Shown: positions 1 to 7,307, counted from the stretch's first letter. The stretch: 21,161 nucleotides of DNA from CAZRXG01 sp964603985 (GCA_964603985.1 CAZRXG010000057.1:1-21161); one strand, 5' to 3'. Notes: generated by a model not told the origin, from the sequence alone. Made by a program: numbers and translations.

Positions 1-62
1 TGGGCATCGCGCTGACCGGGCTGATCGGCTTCGTGCTGGGCAACAAGCTGCGCTACTCGTGA
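1..62 (+). CDS. C-terminal end of a membrane protein (partial)
   Basis: An open frame enters from the left edge and stops at TGA 60-62. The visible residues, GIALTGLIGFVLGNKLRYS, form one hydrophobic helix followed by a short basic tail. This is typical of the last membrane span of a multi-pass protein such as a transporter permease. The fragment is too short to name a family. The next gene follows on the same strand, with a separate -10 box between them. Confidence 0.5.
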   Translation, partial: GIALTGLIGFVLGNKLRYS

Positions 63-112
63 GTGGAGGGGATTCGCCCGGCAGAGGGCGCAGATTTCGT
101 GCGTTAACGGGG

Positions 113-118
113 TATAAT
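113..118 (+). promoter_or_regulatory. Possible -10 box of the first lipoprotein gene
   Basis: An exact TATAAT lies 36 nt before the ATG at 155, in otherwise GC-rich sequence. No good -35 hexamer is seen 16-18 nt upstream, so the call rests on the -10 alone. An AGAGAG ribosome site at 141-146 fits the start at 155. Confidence 0.4.
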
Positions 119-154
119 CAGGCCAGGAGCACAGTTGAGCAGAGAGATTGGCCG

Positions 155-1024
155 ATGACACCTGAATATCGCCTGAAACCGGCTTTGTTGTTCGCCGCGC
201 TGGTCGTCGTGCTGGGCCTGGCGGGATGCTTCACCACTGCCACGCCGCCGCCCCCGTCGCCCAAGCCGCCCCCCGTCCCCACCGATATCCCCCTCACGCC
301 GACCGATTCGCCCACCCCGACCGACACGGCGACGCCCACCATCACGCCCACACCCACCAACACTCTGCCGCCCAGCGTAACGCCGACGTTCACGCCCTCC
401 CGGACACCCAGGACGCCGATCCCGACCAACACCCCCACCCCTGCCCCCACCCGTTACCGCTCCCCCACACCCGTGCGCACCAACACGCCCACCCTGACGC
501 TCACGCCCTCGCTGACGCCGACGCCCACCAACACCGCCTATCCGGGCACCGTCAAGCCGCTGCTTAATGGCTCCTTTGAGGAGGACGACGACGGTGACGA
601 CATCCCTGACCATTGGAAGGGCAAAAAGTTGGGCGGTAAAGACAAGCGCTACTGCAAGGATGCCTACGAAGGCAAGTGCTCCTTCCGTATCAGGGGCGAT
701 GACACCCTCAAGATCCTGCAGCAGACCCGCAGCTTCGACGGTCTGGCAGGCGATATCATCTTGTTCCAGGTGTGGGGCAAGTCGGACGGCGTACCCACCA
801 GCGATGAAGGGGTGGCCCAGCTCATCATTTACTACACCGACGGGAAAACGAAAACCGAGTCGCTGGACTTCGACCCGGCTGCGCCCAACTGGGTCAAGGA
901 GCGGGTCGTGCTGATCGCCGACAAAGCCTACGATGAGCTACGTGTCAGGCTGATATACGACGGGGCCAGCGGCGATATGCTTTTCGACCACGTCAGGTTG
1001 GAGATCGATACCTTGATCCGTTAG
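155..1024 (+). CDS. Lipoprotein with Thr/Pro-rich linker and C-terminal beta-sandwich-like domain
   Basis: The product is 289 aa. Residues 1-24 are a lipoprotein signal (basic start, hydrophobic core) and the lipobox LAGC puts the lipidated Cys at position 25. Residues 27 to about 136 are an almost pure Thr/Pro linker with PTPTNTP-type units, expected to be an extended, possibly glycosylated stalk. Residues about 138-289 form a compact domain beginning NGSFEE and ending in FDHVRLE. That pattern is common in carbohydrate-binding or galactose-binding-like beta-sandwich domains of secreted proteins. The ATG at 155 was chosen over the in-frame GTG at 59 because it begins the signal peptide and has an AGAGAG site 8 nt upstream. 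A tethered surface protein that binds a glycan is an inference; no catalytic motif is visible. Confidence 0.8.
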   Translation: MTPEYRLKPALLFAALVVVLGLAGCFTTATPPPPSPKPPPVPTDIPLTPTDSPTPTDTATPTITPTPTNTLPPSVTPTFTPSRTPRTPIPTNTPTPAPTRYRSPTPVRTNTPTLTLTPSLTPTPTNTAYPGTVKPLLNGSFEEDDDGDDIPDHWKGKKLGGKDKRYCKDAYEGKCSFRIRGDDTLKILQQTRSFDGLAGDIILFQVWGKSDGVPTSDEGVAQLIIYYTDGKTKTESLDFDPAAPNWVKERVVLIADKAYDELRVRLIYDGASGDMLFDHVRLEIDTLIR

Positions 1025-1065
1025 GCCCGATAGGCCCGTTAGGCTCGTCAGGCCCGGCAGGCAGC
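1021..1065 (+). repeat. Short 9-bp tandem repeat at the lipoprotein stop codon
   Basis: Units TTAGGCCCG, ATAGGCCCG, TTAGGCTCG and TCAGGCCCG follow each other at a strict 9-bp period, with a fifth, degenerate unit (GCAGGCAGC). The stop codon of the lipoprotein gene lies inside the first unit. Confidence 0.7.
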
Positions 1066-1176
1066 ACATTGCAGGCCGCGACCGGCCAGGTGGGGCGCAG
1101 CAGCATGCCTCGCTTCACCGCCGTGTACGCAGCACGTCTACTCCCACCCTCACGACACCGGAAGGATCGACCCAGG

Positions 1177-1605
1177 ATGGAACTCCTCCCCGAACACGGC
1201 AAGTGCTTTGTATGCGGCACCGAGAACCCGCACGGCATCGGCATCAGATGGTACCTCCGGGATGATGGCACAGTCTACGGGCAGATCACGCTCACCGAGG
1301 CCCAGCAAGGCCCGCCCGGTCACGCGCACGGCGGCGCGTCGGCGGCGCTGCTCGATGAGGCGATGGGCCTGACTGCCTGGTACGCGGGTTACCGCGTTCT
1401 CTCCGTCGAGCTGAACATCGAGTACCTCCACCCGGTGCCGCTGGGCACGCCCATCACCATCACCGGCCGGATGGCCGGGAAGAAGGGCCGGGCCATCCAC
1501 GCGCGCGGCGAGATCCGCCTGCCGGACGGTACACTGGCGGTCGAGGGTAGGGGCGTGTTCGTCGATGCGCCCAAGCTGCTCAAGCTGATGGGCCTCGACG
1601 AGTAG
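1177..1605 (+). CDS. PaaI-family hotdog-fold thioesterase
   Basis: The 142-aa product is the usual size of a single hotdog domain. It has the N-terminal CFVCGTENPHGIG motif (residues 10-22) seen in stand-alone PaaI-like thioesterases. The signature GHAHGGASAALLDEAMG spans residues 48-64, with H51-G-G beginning the core helix and D60/E61 where the catalytic acid is expected. These enzymes hydrolyse acyl-CoA thioesters in the cytoplasm, usually as dimers or tetramers; the acyl group cannot be read from sequence. The ATG at 1177 was preferred over upstream starts because homology begins right there and a GGAAGGA site lies at 1160-1166. A hairpin follows at 1653-1674, so the gene is probably the end of a transcript. 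Confidence 0.85.
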   Translation: MELLPEHGKCFVCGTENPHGIGIRWYLRDDGTVYGQITLTEAQQGPPGHAHGGASAALLDEAMGLTAWYAGYRVLSVELNIEYLHPVPLGTPITITGRMAGKKGRAIHARGEIRLPDGTLAVEGRGVFVDAPKLLKLMGLDE

Positions 1606-1652
1606 CCCCGCAGGCATCGCCCCTGCCACAGACCGCCCGCCGCCGGGGATGT

Positions 1653-1674
1653 GCTCGCGAGACGGCTCGCGAGC
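1653..1674 (+). terminator. Hairpin downstream of the thioesterase gene
   Basis: GCTCGCGAG and CTCGCGAGC form a 9-bp stem around an ACGG loop, followed by CGCGTTTGATT. The stem is strong but the T-run is only three bases, so efficient intrinsic termination is uncertain. Confidence 0.4.
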
Positions 1675-1734
1675 GCGTTTGATTCCCCATCCTTAACTTC
1701 TCCAATCTGCAACTTAATTATATCAACTTGCGTA

Positions 1735-1763
1735 TTGACAATATGAAGGTCGTTGTTTATAAT
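1735..1763 (+). promoter_or_regulatory. Consensus sigma-70 type promoter
   Basis: TTGACA (1735-1740) and TATAAT (1758-1763) are both exact consensus hexamers separated by exactly 17 bp. An AT-rich stretch (1712-1730) lies just upstream, like an UP element. Predicted transcription starts near 1770, giving a leader of about 53 nt before the ATG at 1823. It is the best promoter in the window and probably serves the 66-aa gene and perhaps the MFS gene after it. Confidence 0.8.
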
Positions 1764-1822
1764 GTTCACCAACCGCCGAACAGAATCAATCTGCGACGCG
1801 GCGAAGTGTGTAAGGAGCAGGC

Positions 1823-2023
1823 ATGGTGTTACACGACCACCCTACCCCACCGGATGCGGGTATGCAGCAGGATTGGCTGGCGGCGCTCAACCAGGATGAC
1901 ATCGGGTACGTCGTCCTCCACCTAAGTGACGACGGTGACGCGGCGCAGCTTCTTCGCTCCCTGCCCGGTTGGGTGATTGACTTCGAAGATGAGGAGGCGG
2001 TGATCTTCGCGCGCGCGGCGTGA
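1823..2023 (+). CDS. Small 66-aa acidic protein, resembles the soluble tail of membrane glycosyltransferases
   Basis: The 66-aa product has no signal peptide or membrane span. Its ATG has a TAAGGAG site at 1811-1817, 5 nt away, and a consensus promoter about 60 nt upstream, so expression is well supported. The pattern runs W-LAALN, IGYVVLHL (residues about 27-34), LLRSLPGW, then FEDEEAVIFARA at the end. From memory, this resembles the C-terminal soluble segment of Chloroflexota GT39/PMT-like membrane glycosyltransferases, which often read 'gvryVVlh ... lp ... vyEDD.vavyr'. Here no transmembrane part is present. It may be a free-standing derivative, a remnant, or an unrelated small protein. 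The MFS gene follows after 78 nt on the same strand. Confidence 0.7.
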   Translation: MVLHDHPTPPDAGMQQDWLAALNQDDIGYVVLHLSDDGDAAQLLRSLPGWVIDFEDEEAVIFARAA

Positions 2024-2101
2024 CGAAGCGCCCTCCATTGATCGGGCTGTTGTGAGAACCTGTCGTGCAATCCACACCAAACGTCGGGGGCGTAAATAAC
2101 A

Positions 2102-3400
2102 GTGAGTACTGAAAACGAACATCCAACGCCAATGGCCGCGTTCTTCACCATCTGGACCGGCCAGGCGATCTCGCTGCTGGGCAGCCAGCTTGTGCAGTTT
2201 GCGCTGATCTGGTGGCTGACCCAGACCACCGGCTCGGCCACCGTGCTGGCGGGTGCCTCGATGATCGGGCTGCTGCCCCAGATCGCGCTGGGGCCGGTGG
2301 CGGGCGCGCTCGTCGACCGGTGGAACCGCCGCCGGGTGATGCTGATCGCCGATGGGGCCATCGCGCTGGCGACGGTCGGGCTGGCGCTGCTCTTCTGGAC
2401 GGGCGTCGTGCAGGTGTGGCACGTGCTGGTGCTGCTGTTCATCCGGGCGCTGGGCGGCCTGTTCCATTGGGTGGCGATGCAGGCCACCACCCCGCTGATG
2501 GTGCCAGAAAAGCACCTGACGCGCGTCGCCGGGATGAACCAGACCCTCTATGGTGGGCTGACCGTTGTCGCCGGGCCGCTGGGCGCGTTGCTGCTGGAAG
2601 CCCTGCCCATGCAGGGCATCCTGGCGATTGACGTGGTCAGCGCGTTGTTCGCCATTGGGCCGCTGCTGTTCATCGCCGTGCCGCAGCCGCCCGTCGAAGC
2701 GGAGCGCGGTGCGTCTGTCCTGGATGACCTGCGGAGTGGGCTGCGTTACGTGAGGGATTGGCCGGGTATGCTGCTGTTGATGGGCATCTTTGCCCTGGTC
2801 AACCTGATGACCCAGCCGGCCTTCACCTTGCTGCCCATCCTGATCACCCGGCACTTTGGCGGGGGAGCGCTGCAACTGGGTTGGTTGGAGGCGACTTGCG
2901 GCGTCGGGTTCATCCTGGGTGGGTTGCTGCTGAGCACGTGGGGTGGCTTCAAACGCCGCATCGTGACTCTGCTGGTCGCGCTGGCAGGTGCGGCGGTGGG
3001 CGCGCTGCTCATCGGCCTGACCCCGGCCTCGCTCTTCCCGATGGCCGTCGGCGCGATGCTCATCGTCGGGCTGGCGATTCCGGCCATCGATGGCCCGTTG
3101 ATGGCTATCGTGCAGGCCAGCGCTGCCCCGGAGATGCAGGGCCGCGTGCTCACGCTGGTGTTGAGCGCGGCCAAGATCATGACCGTCATCAGCCTGCCCA
3201 TCGCCGGGCCGCTCGCAGACCTGCTCGGCGTGCGCACCTGGTACGTGGCGGGCGGCGTCGCCTGCGCGGTGATGGCCCTCGTGGGATTGCTGACCCCGGC
3301 GCTGCTCAAGATTGAGGAGTGGCGCGATGCGGAGCGGCACGACGAGGAAACAGATGCCGGGATGCCCCCTGCCGCCGTCGAGGAACCGGCGCGGGCTTAG
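2102..3400 (+). CDS. MFS transporter, DHA3 (MefA/EntS-like) type
   Basis: The 432-aa product has about twelve hydrophobic spans, the usual length for a 12-helix major facilitator. Motif A is clear between helices 2 and 3 (GPVAGALVDRWNRRRVM, residues 65-81). The later stretch around VAGMNQTLYGG and VVAGPLGALLLE is typical of the DHA3 drug:H+ antiporter group, which includes macrolide (MefA-like) and siderophore (EntS-like) exporters. The substrate cannot be told from sequence. The start is GTG at 2102 with a weak GGGGG site at 2086-2090; an ATG at 2132 is a plausible alternative. The acidic, Pro-rich tail after residue 400 lies in the cytoplasm. It may be co-transcribed with the 66-aa gene. 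Confidence 0.85.
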   Translation: MSTENEHPTPMAAFFTIWTGQAISLLGSQLVQFALIWWLTQTTGSATVLAGASMIGLLPQIALGPVAGALVDRWNRRRVMLIADGAIALATVGLALLFWTGVVQVWHVLVLLFIRALGGLFHWVAMQATTPLMVPEKHLTRVAGMNQTLYGGLTVVAGPLGALLLEALPMQGILAIDVVSALFAIGPLLFIAVPQPPVEAERGASVLDDLRSGLRYVRDWPGMLLLMGIFALVNLMTQPAFTLLPILITRHFGGGALQLGWLEATCGVGFILGGLLLSTWGGFKRRIVTLLVALAGAAVGALLIGLTPASLFPMAVGAMLIVGLAIPAIDGPLMAIVQASAAPEMQGRVLTLVLSAAKIMTVISLPIAGPLADLLGVRTWYVAGGVACAVMALVGLLTPALLKIEEWRDAERHDEETDAGMPPAAVEEPARA

Positions 3401-3501
3401 GGCCGGGTAATGCGAAGATTATAGGCCATCGAGGGACATCAGCCGCGACCGGGCCATAAGCCACCGGCTACAGTAAACCAGTTGTCTTTCCTGTCTCACC
3501 A

Positions 3502-3553
3502 GTGCAGCCAGGCTGCACGCCCCCTCCCTTTCGCGCAGGCGAGAGGGAGGGGG
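3502..3553. terminator. Double hairpin between convergent genes, G/C-box repeat
   Basis: Two dyads sit in the 165-nt gap between the convergent MFS and aminotransferase genes. GTGCAGCC/GGCTGCAC (3502-3518) is followed by a 15-bp stem, CCCCCTCCCTTTCGC (3520-3534) with GCGAGAGGGAGGGGG (3539-3553), around a GCAG loop and with one G-T pair. Neither side has a T-run. It may stop transcription from both directions, but it also resembles the dispersed CCCCCTCCC-box repeats seen at 9061 and 14951. Confidence 0.5.
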
Positions 3554-3565
3554 GTCTCATTATCG

Positions 3566-4651
3566 TTACTCGCCCAGAAAAGCGTCCAGCCCGGACAGCA
3601 CCTCGTCCAGCATCTCCGGCTGCATGTCGCCCATGTGCGCGATGCGGAACGTCTCGCCCCGGATCTTGCCGTATCCCCGGTCGACCATGAATCCCCGCTC
3701 GCGCATGAAGGCCGCCATCGCCTCCACGTCGATCCCGCGCGTGTTGGCGACCGCCGTCAGTGTGGGGGAGCGGTAACCCTCCTGCGCGTAGAAGCGGAAG
3801 CCCCGGCTCTCCGCCCACGCGATGCTCGTGTCGCGCATTGCCATGTGACGCGCCCAGCGGGCCTCCATCCCCTCGGCCAGGATGTCGTCAAGCTGGCGGT
3901 CGGCGGCGAACATCAGCGAGATGGGCGGCGTGGCGGGCGTGTTATTGCGCCCCAGGTACTTCTCCAGCGTGAGGAAATCGAAATAGTAGCCGCGATGCGC
4001 GATCTGCCCGGCGCGCTCAAGGACGCGGTCGCTCACGGCGGCGAAGGCCAGCCCCGGTGGCAGCGCCAGCGCCTTCTGTGAGGAGGTCAGCACCACGTCC
4101 AGCCCCCACTCGTCGAAGCGCACCTCCGCCCCCGCCAGGCTGCTGACCGCGTCGATCAGGAACAGCGTATCCTCGTGCTGCCCGATCACCTCGGCGATCT
4201 CGCGGATGGGGTTGATCACGCCGGTGCTCGACTCGTTGTGCACGACGCACACCGCGTCGTAATGCTCCTTCTCCAGCGCCTCCGCGACCATCTCCGGCGT
4301 GTGTGCCCGCCCCCAGTCAACCTGGATCACGTCCACCTGCTTGCCGTTGGCCCGGCTGACATCGGCCCAGCGCCCGCTGAACGCGCCGCCGGTCAGGTGC
4401 AGAACTTTCTGATCGTCGCGGACGCAGTTGCGTGATGCACCCTCCCACAGCCCTGTGCCCGACGACCCGCTGACGTACACCCGGCTCGCGGTCAGGAAGA
4501 CCTGCTTCAGCTTCTCCTGTAGGCGCTCGAACAGCGCGGCGAAGTCCGGGGTGCGGTGCCCGATCATCCACTCGGCCTGCGCGTCGAGGATCTCGCGCCG
4601 CACCTCAACCGGGCCGGGAAGCACCAGCCGTTTATGGTCACTATGATTCAT
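3566..4651 (-). CDS. Class V PLP-dependent aminotransferase (serine/alanine-glyoxylate or phosphoserine type)
   Basis: The 361-aa product fits the family length. It opens with the typical LVLPGPVEVRREIL segment (residues 9-22). It has SGSSGTGLWE (61-70) for phosphate binding, HNESSTG (138-144), the PLP-ring Asp in FLIDAVSSLAG (D167) and the Schiff-base Lys in TSSQKALALPPG (K193). The small-domain motif YRSPTLTAV follows near residue 300. Relatives transfer amino groups between serine, alanine or phosphoserine and glyoxylate, pyruvate or 2-oxoglutarate in the cytoplasm; which pair applies here is not decidable by eye. The ATG at 4651 has an overlapping GGAGAAGGAG site. No serA or other serine-pathway gene is adjacent in the window. 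A leader of about 140 nt precedes it if the -10 box at 4793 is real. Confidence 0.85.
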   Translation of the reverse strand: MNHSDHKRLVLPGPVEVRREILDAQAEWMIGHRTPDFAALFERLQEKLKQVFLTASRVYVSGSSGTGLWEGASRNCVRDDQKVLHLTGGAFSGRWADVSRANGKQVDVIQVDWGRAHTPEMVAEALEKEHYDAVCVVHNESSTGVINPIREIAEVIGQHEDTLFLIDAVSSLAGAEVRFDEWGLDVVLTSSQKALALPPGLAFAAVSDRVLERAGQIAHRGYYFDFLTLEKYLGRNNTPATPPISLMFAADRQLDDILAEGMEARWARHMAMRDTSIAWAESRGFRFYAQEGYRSPTLTAVANTRGIDVEAMAAFMRERGFMVDRGYGKIRGETFRIAHMGDMQPEMLDEVLSGLDAFLGE

Positions 4652-4792
4652 TGCTCCTTCTCCTCTATCAGTCGTTGTGAAAGGTGGAACCCCGTTCTCT
4701 GTGCAGGCGGGGATGGGGCCTGGGGACGAGATTGCAAACCCACCGCGCAGATTTCCACCATAAGAAACACGCTGCCCCTCAACCGGTTGCGA

Positions 4793-4831
4793 ATTGTATC
4801 GTCTGTCGACGGCGCACTCCAGTTGTGCGCC
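4793..4831 (-). promoter_or_regulatory. Possible promoter with dyad upstream of the aminotransferase gene
   Basis: On the minus strand a TACAAT box lies at 4793-4798. Just upstream is a 7-bp dyad, GGCGCAC-N7-GTGCGCC (4811-4831), covering the place where the -35 would be. No good -35 hexamer is present, which would fit an activator-dependent promoter, but the evidence is thin. The rest of the 260-nt gap (4652-4912) shows no gene. Confidence 0.3.
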
Positions 4832-4912
4832 CTATGAGGCATAGAAGACACGCCTGCTGCGCGCCCCCCTACCCCCACACCCATGCGCCGCAGAAGGCGG
4901 AATCCCAGACGG

Positions 4913-5596
4913 CTACCCTGACGCGCCTTCCACCGCAGCCGAGGACAGAGCATCCTCCAACAATCCCTTGAAGCGATCAAGTGTGATGGGGTGAAATTCC
5001 ACCTCCAGACCCGTCCAGTCGAACAGTTCCAGGATCTCCTCGGCGTGCTGCGTCATATACTCTTCGGCGAGGCCGAGACCGTCCAGGACGATGATCTTGT
5101 CGTAGAATCCCGGAAAGTTCGCGTTGGCGTCGGCGCTGTCCCAGCCGAAGTACCTCTGATAAACGGCCTTCCAGGACTTGAGCCAGCCCGGCGTAAACCA
5201 CAGGATCTTGCTTTGCCGTCCGCCGCTGATCCGCTGCCGGTCCTCAAAGCCCGCTAACATGTCGTAGCCGTATTCTCCGCGAACCCTGACGCTCCCTTCG
5301 CCCGCCGTTTGCAAGATCGAGTCCACCTGTTTGAGCGGCTCATCGGTGCTGACGTAGCATTTCCTCCCATACACGACCACAATCCTATGGTTGGGGCACA
5401 ACTCCCGGGCCTGAGCCAGCCGCCTGAGAAGGTGCTCCTCCAGCCTGTCCGGCAGGGCATGCAGACCCGGTGGCGTGAAAAAGATCCTGCGTAGATTCAG
5501 GAACCCGGTCTCCGCCAGATGGCTTACCTCCGGGTACAGCATTCCGCAGGATATGAGACAGCAGTCCGCAAATGTGGAATGGGCAATCTCAGTCAT
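4913..5596 (-). CDS. DUF1638-like protein
   Basis: The product is 227 aa. The order of motifs fits what I recall of the DUF1638 family: CGMLYPEV near the start (C17-V24), PPGLHALPDRLEEHL (42-56), VVYGRKCYV (74-82), GYDMLAGFEDRQRISGG (110-126) and FTPGWLKSW (134-142) before FYDKIIVLDGLGL. It has five Cys (12, 13, 17, 67, 80); C17 and C80 lie in the two conserved motifs and may bind a metal or cofactor. DUF1638 proteins are often encoded near corrinoid methyltransferases, but none is seen here. The ATG at 5596 overlaps the stop of the upstream 55-aa gene (ATGACTGA), so translation is probably coupled. The biochemical role is unknown. Confidence is high for a real gene, moderate for the family. 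Confidence 0.75.
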   Translation of the reverse strand: MTEIAHSTFADCCLISCGMLYPEVSHLAETGFLNLRRIFFTPPGLHALPDRLEEHLLRRLAQARELCPNHRIVVVYGRKCYVSTDEPLKQVDSILQTAGEGSVRVRGEYGYDMLAGFEDRQRISGGRQSKILWFTPGWLKSWKAVYQRYFGWDSADANANFPGFYDKIIVLDGLGLAEEYMTQHAEEILELFDWTGLEVEFHPITLDRFKGLLEDALSSAAVEGASG

Positions 5597-5756
5597 CGTC
5601 CGCCTCCTTGGCAGCTTTCTTCCGTTCCATCGCCAGTTCCTCCTCCAGGTCGTCCAACTGCTGGACCATCGCCGGTGGCACCGAATGGGCAGGCCATTGG
5701 CGCTTCAATTCCTCTATCCGCCGCTCCAGCTCCTTGATCCGGTCCTCGGAATCCAT
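5589..5756 (-). CDS. Small charged coiled-coil protein (55 aa), first gene of the DUF1638 operon
   Basis: The 55-aa product begins MDSEDRIKELERRIEELKRQ and ends MERKKAAKEADDD. Two amphipathic, heptad-like helices (residues 4-20 and 31-51; Leu/Ile at a/d-like spacing) are separated by WPAHSVPP, suggesting a helical hairpin or coiled coil. The start has a near-perfect AGGAGGT site at 5764-5770, 7 nt from the ATG. The stop overlaps the start of the DUF1638-like gene by 8 nt. The larger overlapping frame at 5593-5829 has no such signal and a low-complexity Gly-rich translation, so the short frame is the real gene. A role as partner or chaperone of the DUF1638-like protein is an inference from the coupling. 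Confidence 0.8.
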   Translation of the reverse strand: MDSEDRIKELERRIEELKRQWPAHSVPPAMVQQLDDLEEELAMERKKAAKEADDD

Positions 5757-5763
5757 CTTCCTG

Positions 5764-5770
5764 ACCTCCT
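5764..5770 (-). promoter_or_regulatory. Strong ribosome binding site of the 55-aa gene
   Basis: The plus-strand ACCTCCT reads AGGAGGT on the minus strand, 7 nt before the ATG at 5756. It decides this start and frame over the longer Gly-rich frame that overlaps it. Confidence 0.8.
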
Positions 5771-5967
5771 AAAGATATCCGCCGATCAGATACGGTAAAG
5801 CCCCCGGAACCCCGTGACCATTCTAACAATTGATAATCGGGCTGTCACCCACCATGTTGGTTTAGAGCGGATCGGCGGGAAGTCGCGTAAACATTCCGCC
5901 GCCTCGGCCCAACAGAACGGCATGGAATCTATAGAACGTTTGTCTGGTATTATGCGCCCATAAAGGT

Positions 5968-5973
5968 TATAAT
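5968..5973 (+). promoter_or_regulatory. Possible -10 box of the second MFS gene
   Basis: An exact TATAAT lies 57 nt before the TTG start at 6031. The -35 region is poor at 16-18 bp spacing. The 274-nt gap 5757-6030 separates divergent genes; I could not place a convincing promoter for the minus-strand operon in it. Confidence 0.4.
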
Positions 5974-6030
5974 AAGCGTCTGCGTGTTTGTCCTGGGGTA
6001 TCTTACACCCCGCAACATTTGAGGTGAGGG

Positions 6031-7290
6031 TTGGTCAGCAGAGTACGAGCCACGTATCAGGAGTTTCCGTCCAAGTTCTGGGTTCTGGTGGCAGCCTCGT
6101 TCATCGACCGCCTTGGCGGCACGATGATCTACCCTTTCTTCGCCCTGTACATCACCCAGAAGTTCAACGTCGGCATGGCGCAGGCCGGGGTGCCGCTTGG
6201 CCTGTTCACCATCTTTGGCCTGGTCGGCAGCATGGTGGGCGGCGCGCTGGCCGATAAGATTGGCCGCCGCACGATGCTCATTCTGGGGTTGGTCCTGAGC
6301 GCGGTCAGCAGCGTGACCATGGGCCTGGTCGACGAGTTCCAGGTGTTCTACGGGCTGTCGATCTTCGTCGGGCTGCTGTCGAACATCGGCGGCCCGTCGC
6401 AGCACGCCATGGTCGCCGACCTGGTGCCGGAAGAAAAGCGCGCTGAGGCGTTTGGCGTCATCAGGGTGGCCGCCAACCTGGCCTGGATCCTCGGCCCGAC
6501 GATTGGCGGCTTCCTCGCCACGCAGTCTTACCTGTACCTGTTTATCGCCGATGCCATCGCCAGCATCATCACGGCGATGATCGTTTTCGCCAGGCTGCCG
6601 GAAACCAGGCCGGAGATGCAGCCGGGCGAGGAGAAGCAGAGCTTCCTGCAAACGCTGGTCGGCTACCGCGTGGTGGCGCAGGACAGGGTTTACATGGCCT
6701 TCCTGGGCGTCTCCATGCTGATGCTGCTGGTCTACAACCAGCTCTACAACACCCTGTCCGTCTACCTGCGCGACGTGCACGGCATCCCCGCGCAGAGGTA
6801 CGGGCTTCTGATGAGCATGAACGCCAGCACGGTGGTGCTGTTCCAGTTCTGGGTGACGCGCAAGGTCAGCCCCCACCCGCCGATGCTGATGATGGCGCTC
6901 GGCGCCGGGCTGTACCTGATCGGCTTCACGATGTACGGGCTGGTGACGGCCTACGTCCTGTTTGGCGTCGCCATGCTCATCATCACCTTCGGGGAGATGA
7001 TCGTCATGCCGGTGGGCAATGCGCTGGTGGCAAAGTTAGCGCCCGCCGACATGCGCGGGCGCTACATGGCGTTTTTCGGCCTGGCGTGGGCCATCCCCGC
7101 CTCGATAGGGCCGGGAGCAGCCGGTATCATCCTGGATAACTACAACCCCGACTGGGTGTGGTATGCGGGAGGGATCATCTGCGCGGTCTCGATACTCGGA
7201 TTCTACGTCCTGCACGTCACGACGCAGCCCCGCCTGGAAGAGCGTGGAGAAGAAGCGGTGGCCGGTGAAGCCGTGCCGCTGCCCGATTGA
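6031..7290 (+). CDS. MFS transporter (DHA1-like multidrug or sugar efflux type)
   Basis: The 419-aa product has about twelve membrane spans. FIDRLGGTMIYPFFALYIT (residues 24-42) forms helix 1 and motif A follows at 70-81 (GGALADKIGRRT). The helix 4 and 5 region shows VPEEKRAEAFG and ANLAWILGPTIGG, which is motif C-like (a drug:H+ antiporter hallmark, G-x8-G-x3-GP-x2-GG). The second half repeats the fold, with ADMRGRYMAFFGLAW and IGPGAAGIILD. The start is TTG at 6031 right after GAGGTGAGGG; no better in-frame start precedes the first helix. The direction is probably efflux, with an unknown substrate. Its stop is only 17 nt from the stop of the convergent membrane-protein gene. Confidence 0.82.
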   Translation: MVSRVRATYQEFPSKFWVLVAASFIDRLGGTMIYPFFALYITQKFNVGMAQAGVPLGLFTIFGLVGSMVGGALADKIGRRTMLILGLVLSAVSSVTMGLVDEFQVFYGLSIFVGLLSNIGGPSQHAMVADLVPEEKRAEAFGVIRVAANLAWILGPTIGGFLATQSYLYLFIADAIASIITAMIVFARLPETRPEMQPGEEKQSFLQTLVGYRVVAQDRVYMAFLGVSMLMLLVYNQLYNTLSVYLRDVHGIPAQRYGLLMSMNASTVVLFQFWVTRKVSPHPPMLMMALGAGLYLIGFTMYGLVTAYVLFGVAMLIITFGEMIVMPVGNALVAKLAPADMRGRYMAFFGLAWAIPASIGPGAAGIILDNYNPDWVWYAGGIICAVSILGFYVLHVTTQPRLEERGEEAVAGEAVPLPD

Positions 7291-7307
7291 TCCCCGCCCG
7301 CGTCTTA

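Noticed and set aside
59..154. N-terminal extension of the first lipoprotein from GTG 59
   Set aside because: It would put polar residues before the signal peptide; the ATG at 155 has a ribosome site and starts a normal lipoprotein signal.
104..613. Minus-strand frame of 169 aa opposite the first lipoprotein
   Set aside because: It mirrors the Thr/Pro codon repeats and is low-complexity Gly/Arg sequence without a start signal.
1922..3340. Minus-strand frame of 472 aa opposite the MFS gene
   Set aside because: It is a GC-rich shadow frame full of Gln/His/Arg with no domain; the plus strand encodes a clear MFS protein.
4680..4696. AAGGTGGAACCCCG on the plus strand, similar to the T-box antiterminator word
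   Set aside because: The strand points away from the aminotransferase gene, no plus-strand gene follows and no T-box stem I or specifier loop was seen.
4648..4980. Minus-strand frame of 110 aa between the aminotransferase and DUF1638 genes
   Set aside because: It overlaps the end of the DUF1638-like gene and is Arg/Ser-rich without a fold pattern or ribosome site.
5593..5829. Minus-strand frame of 78 aa overlapping the 55-aa coiled-coil gene
   Set aside because: It is Gly-rich low complexity. The overlapping shorter frame has the strong ribosome site and a helical, charged product.
5950..6876. Minus-strand frame of 308 aa opposite the second MFS gene
   Set aside because: Same kind of shadow: His/Gln/Asp-rich, no motif, and the opposite strand is a clear transporter.
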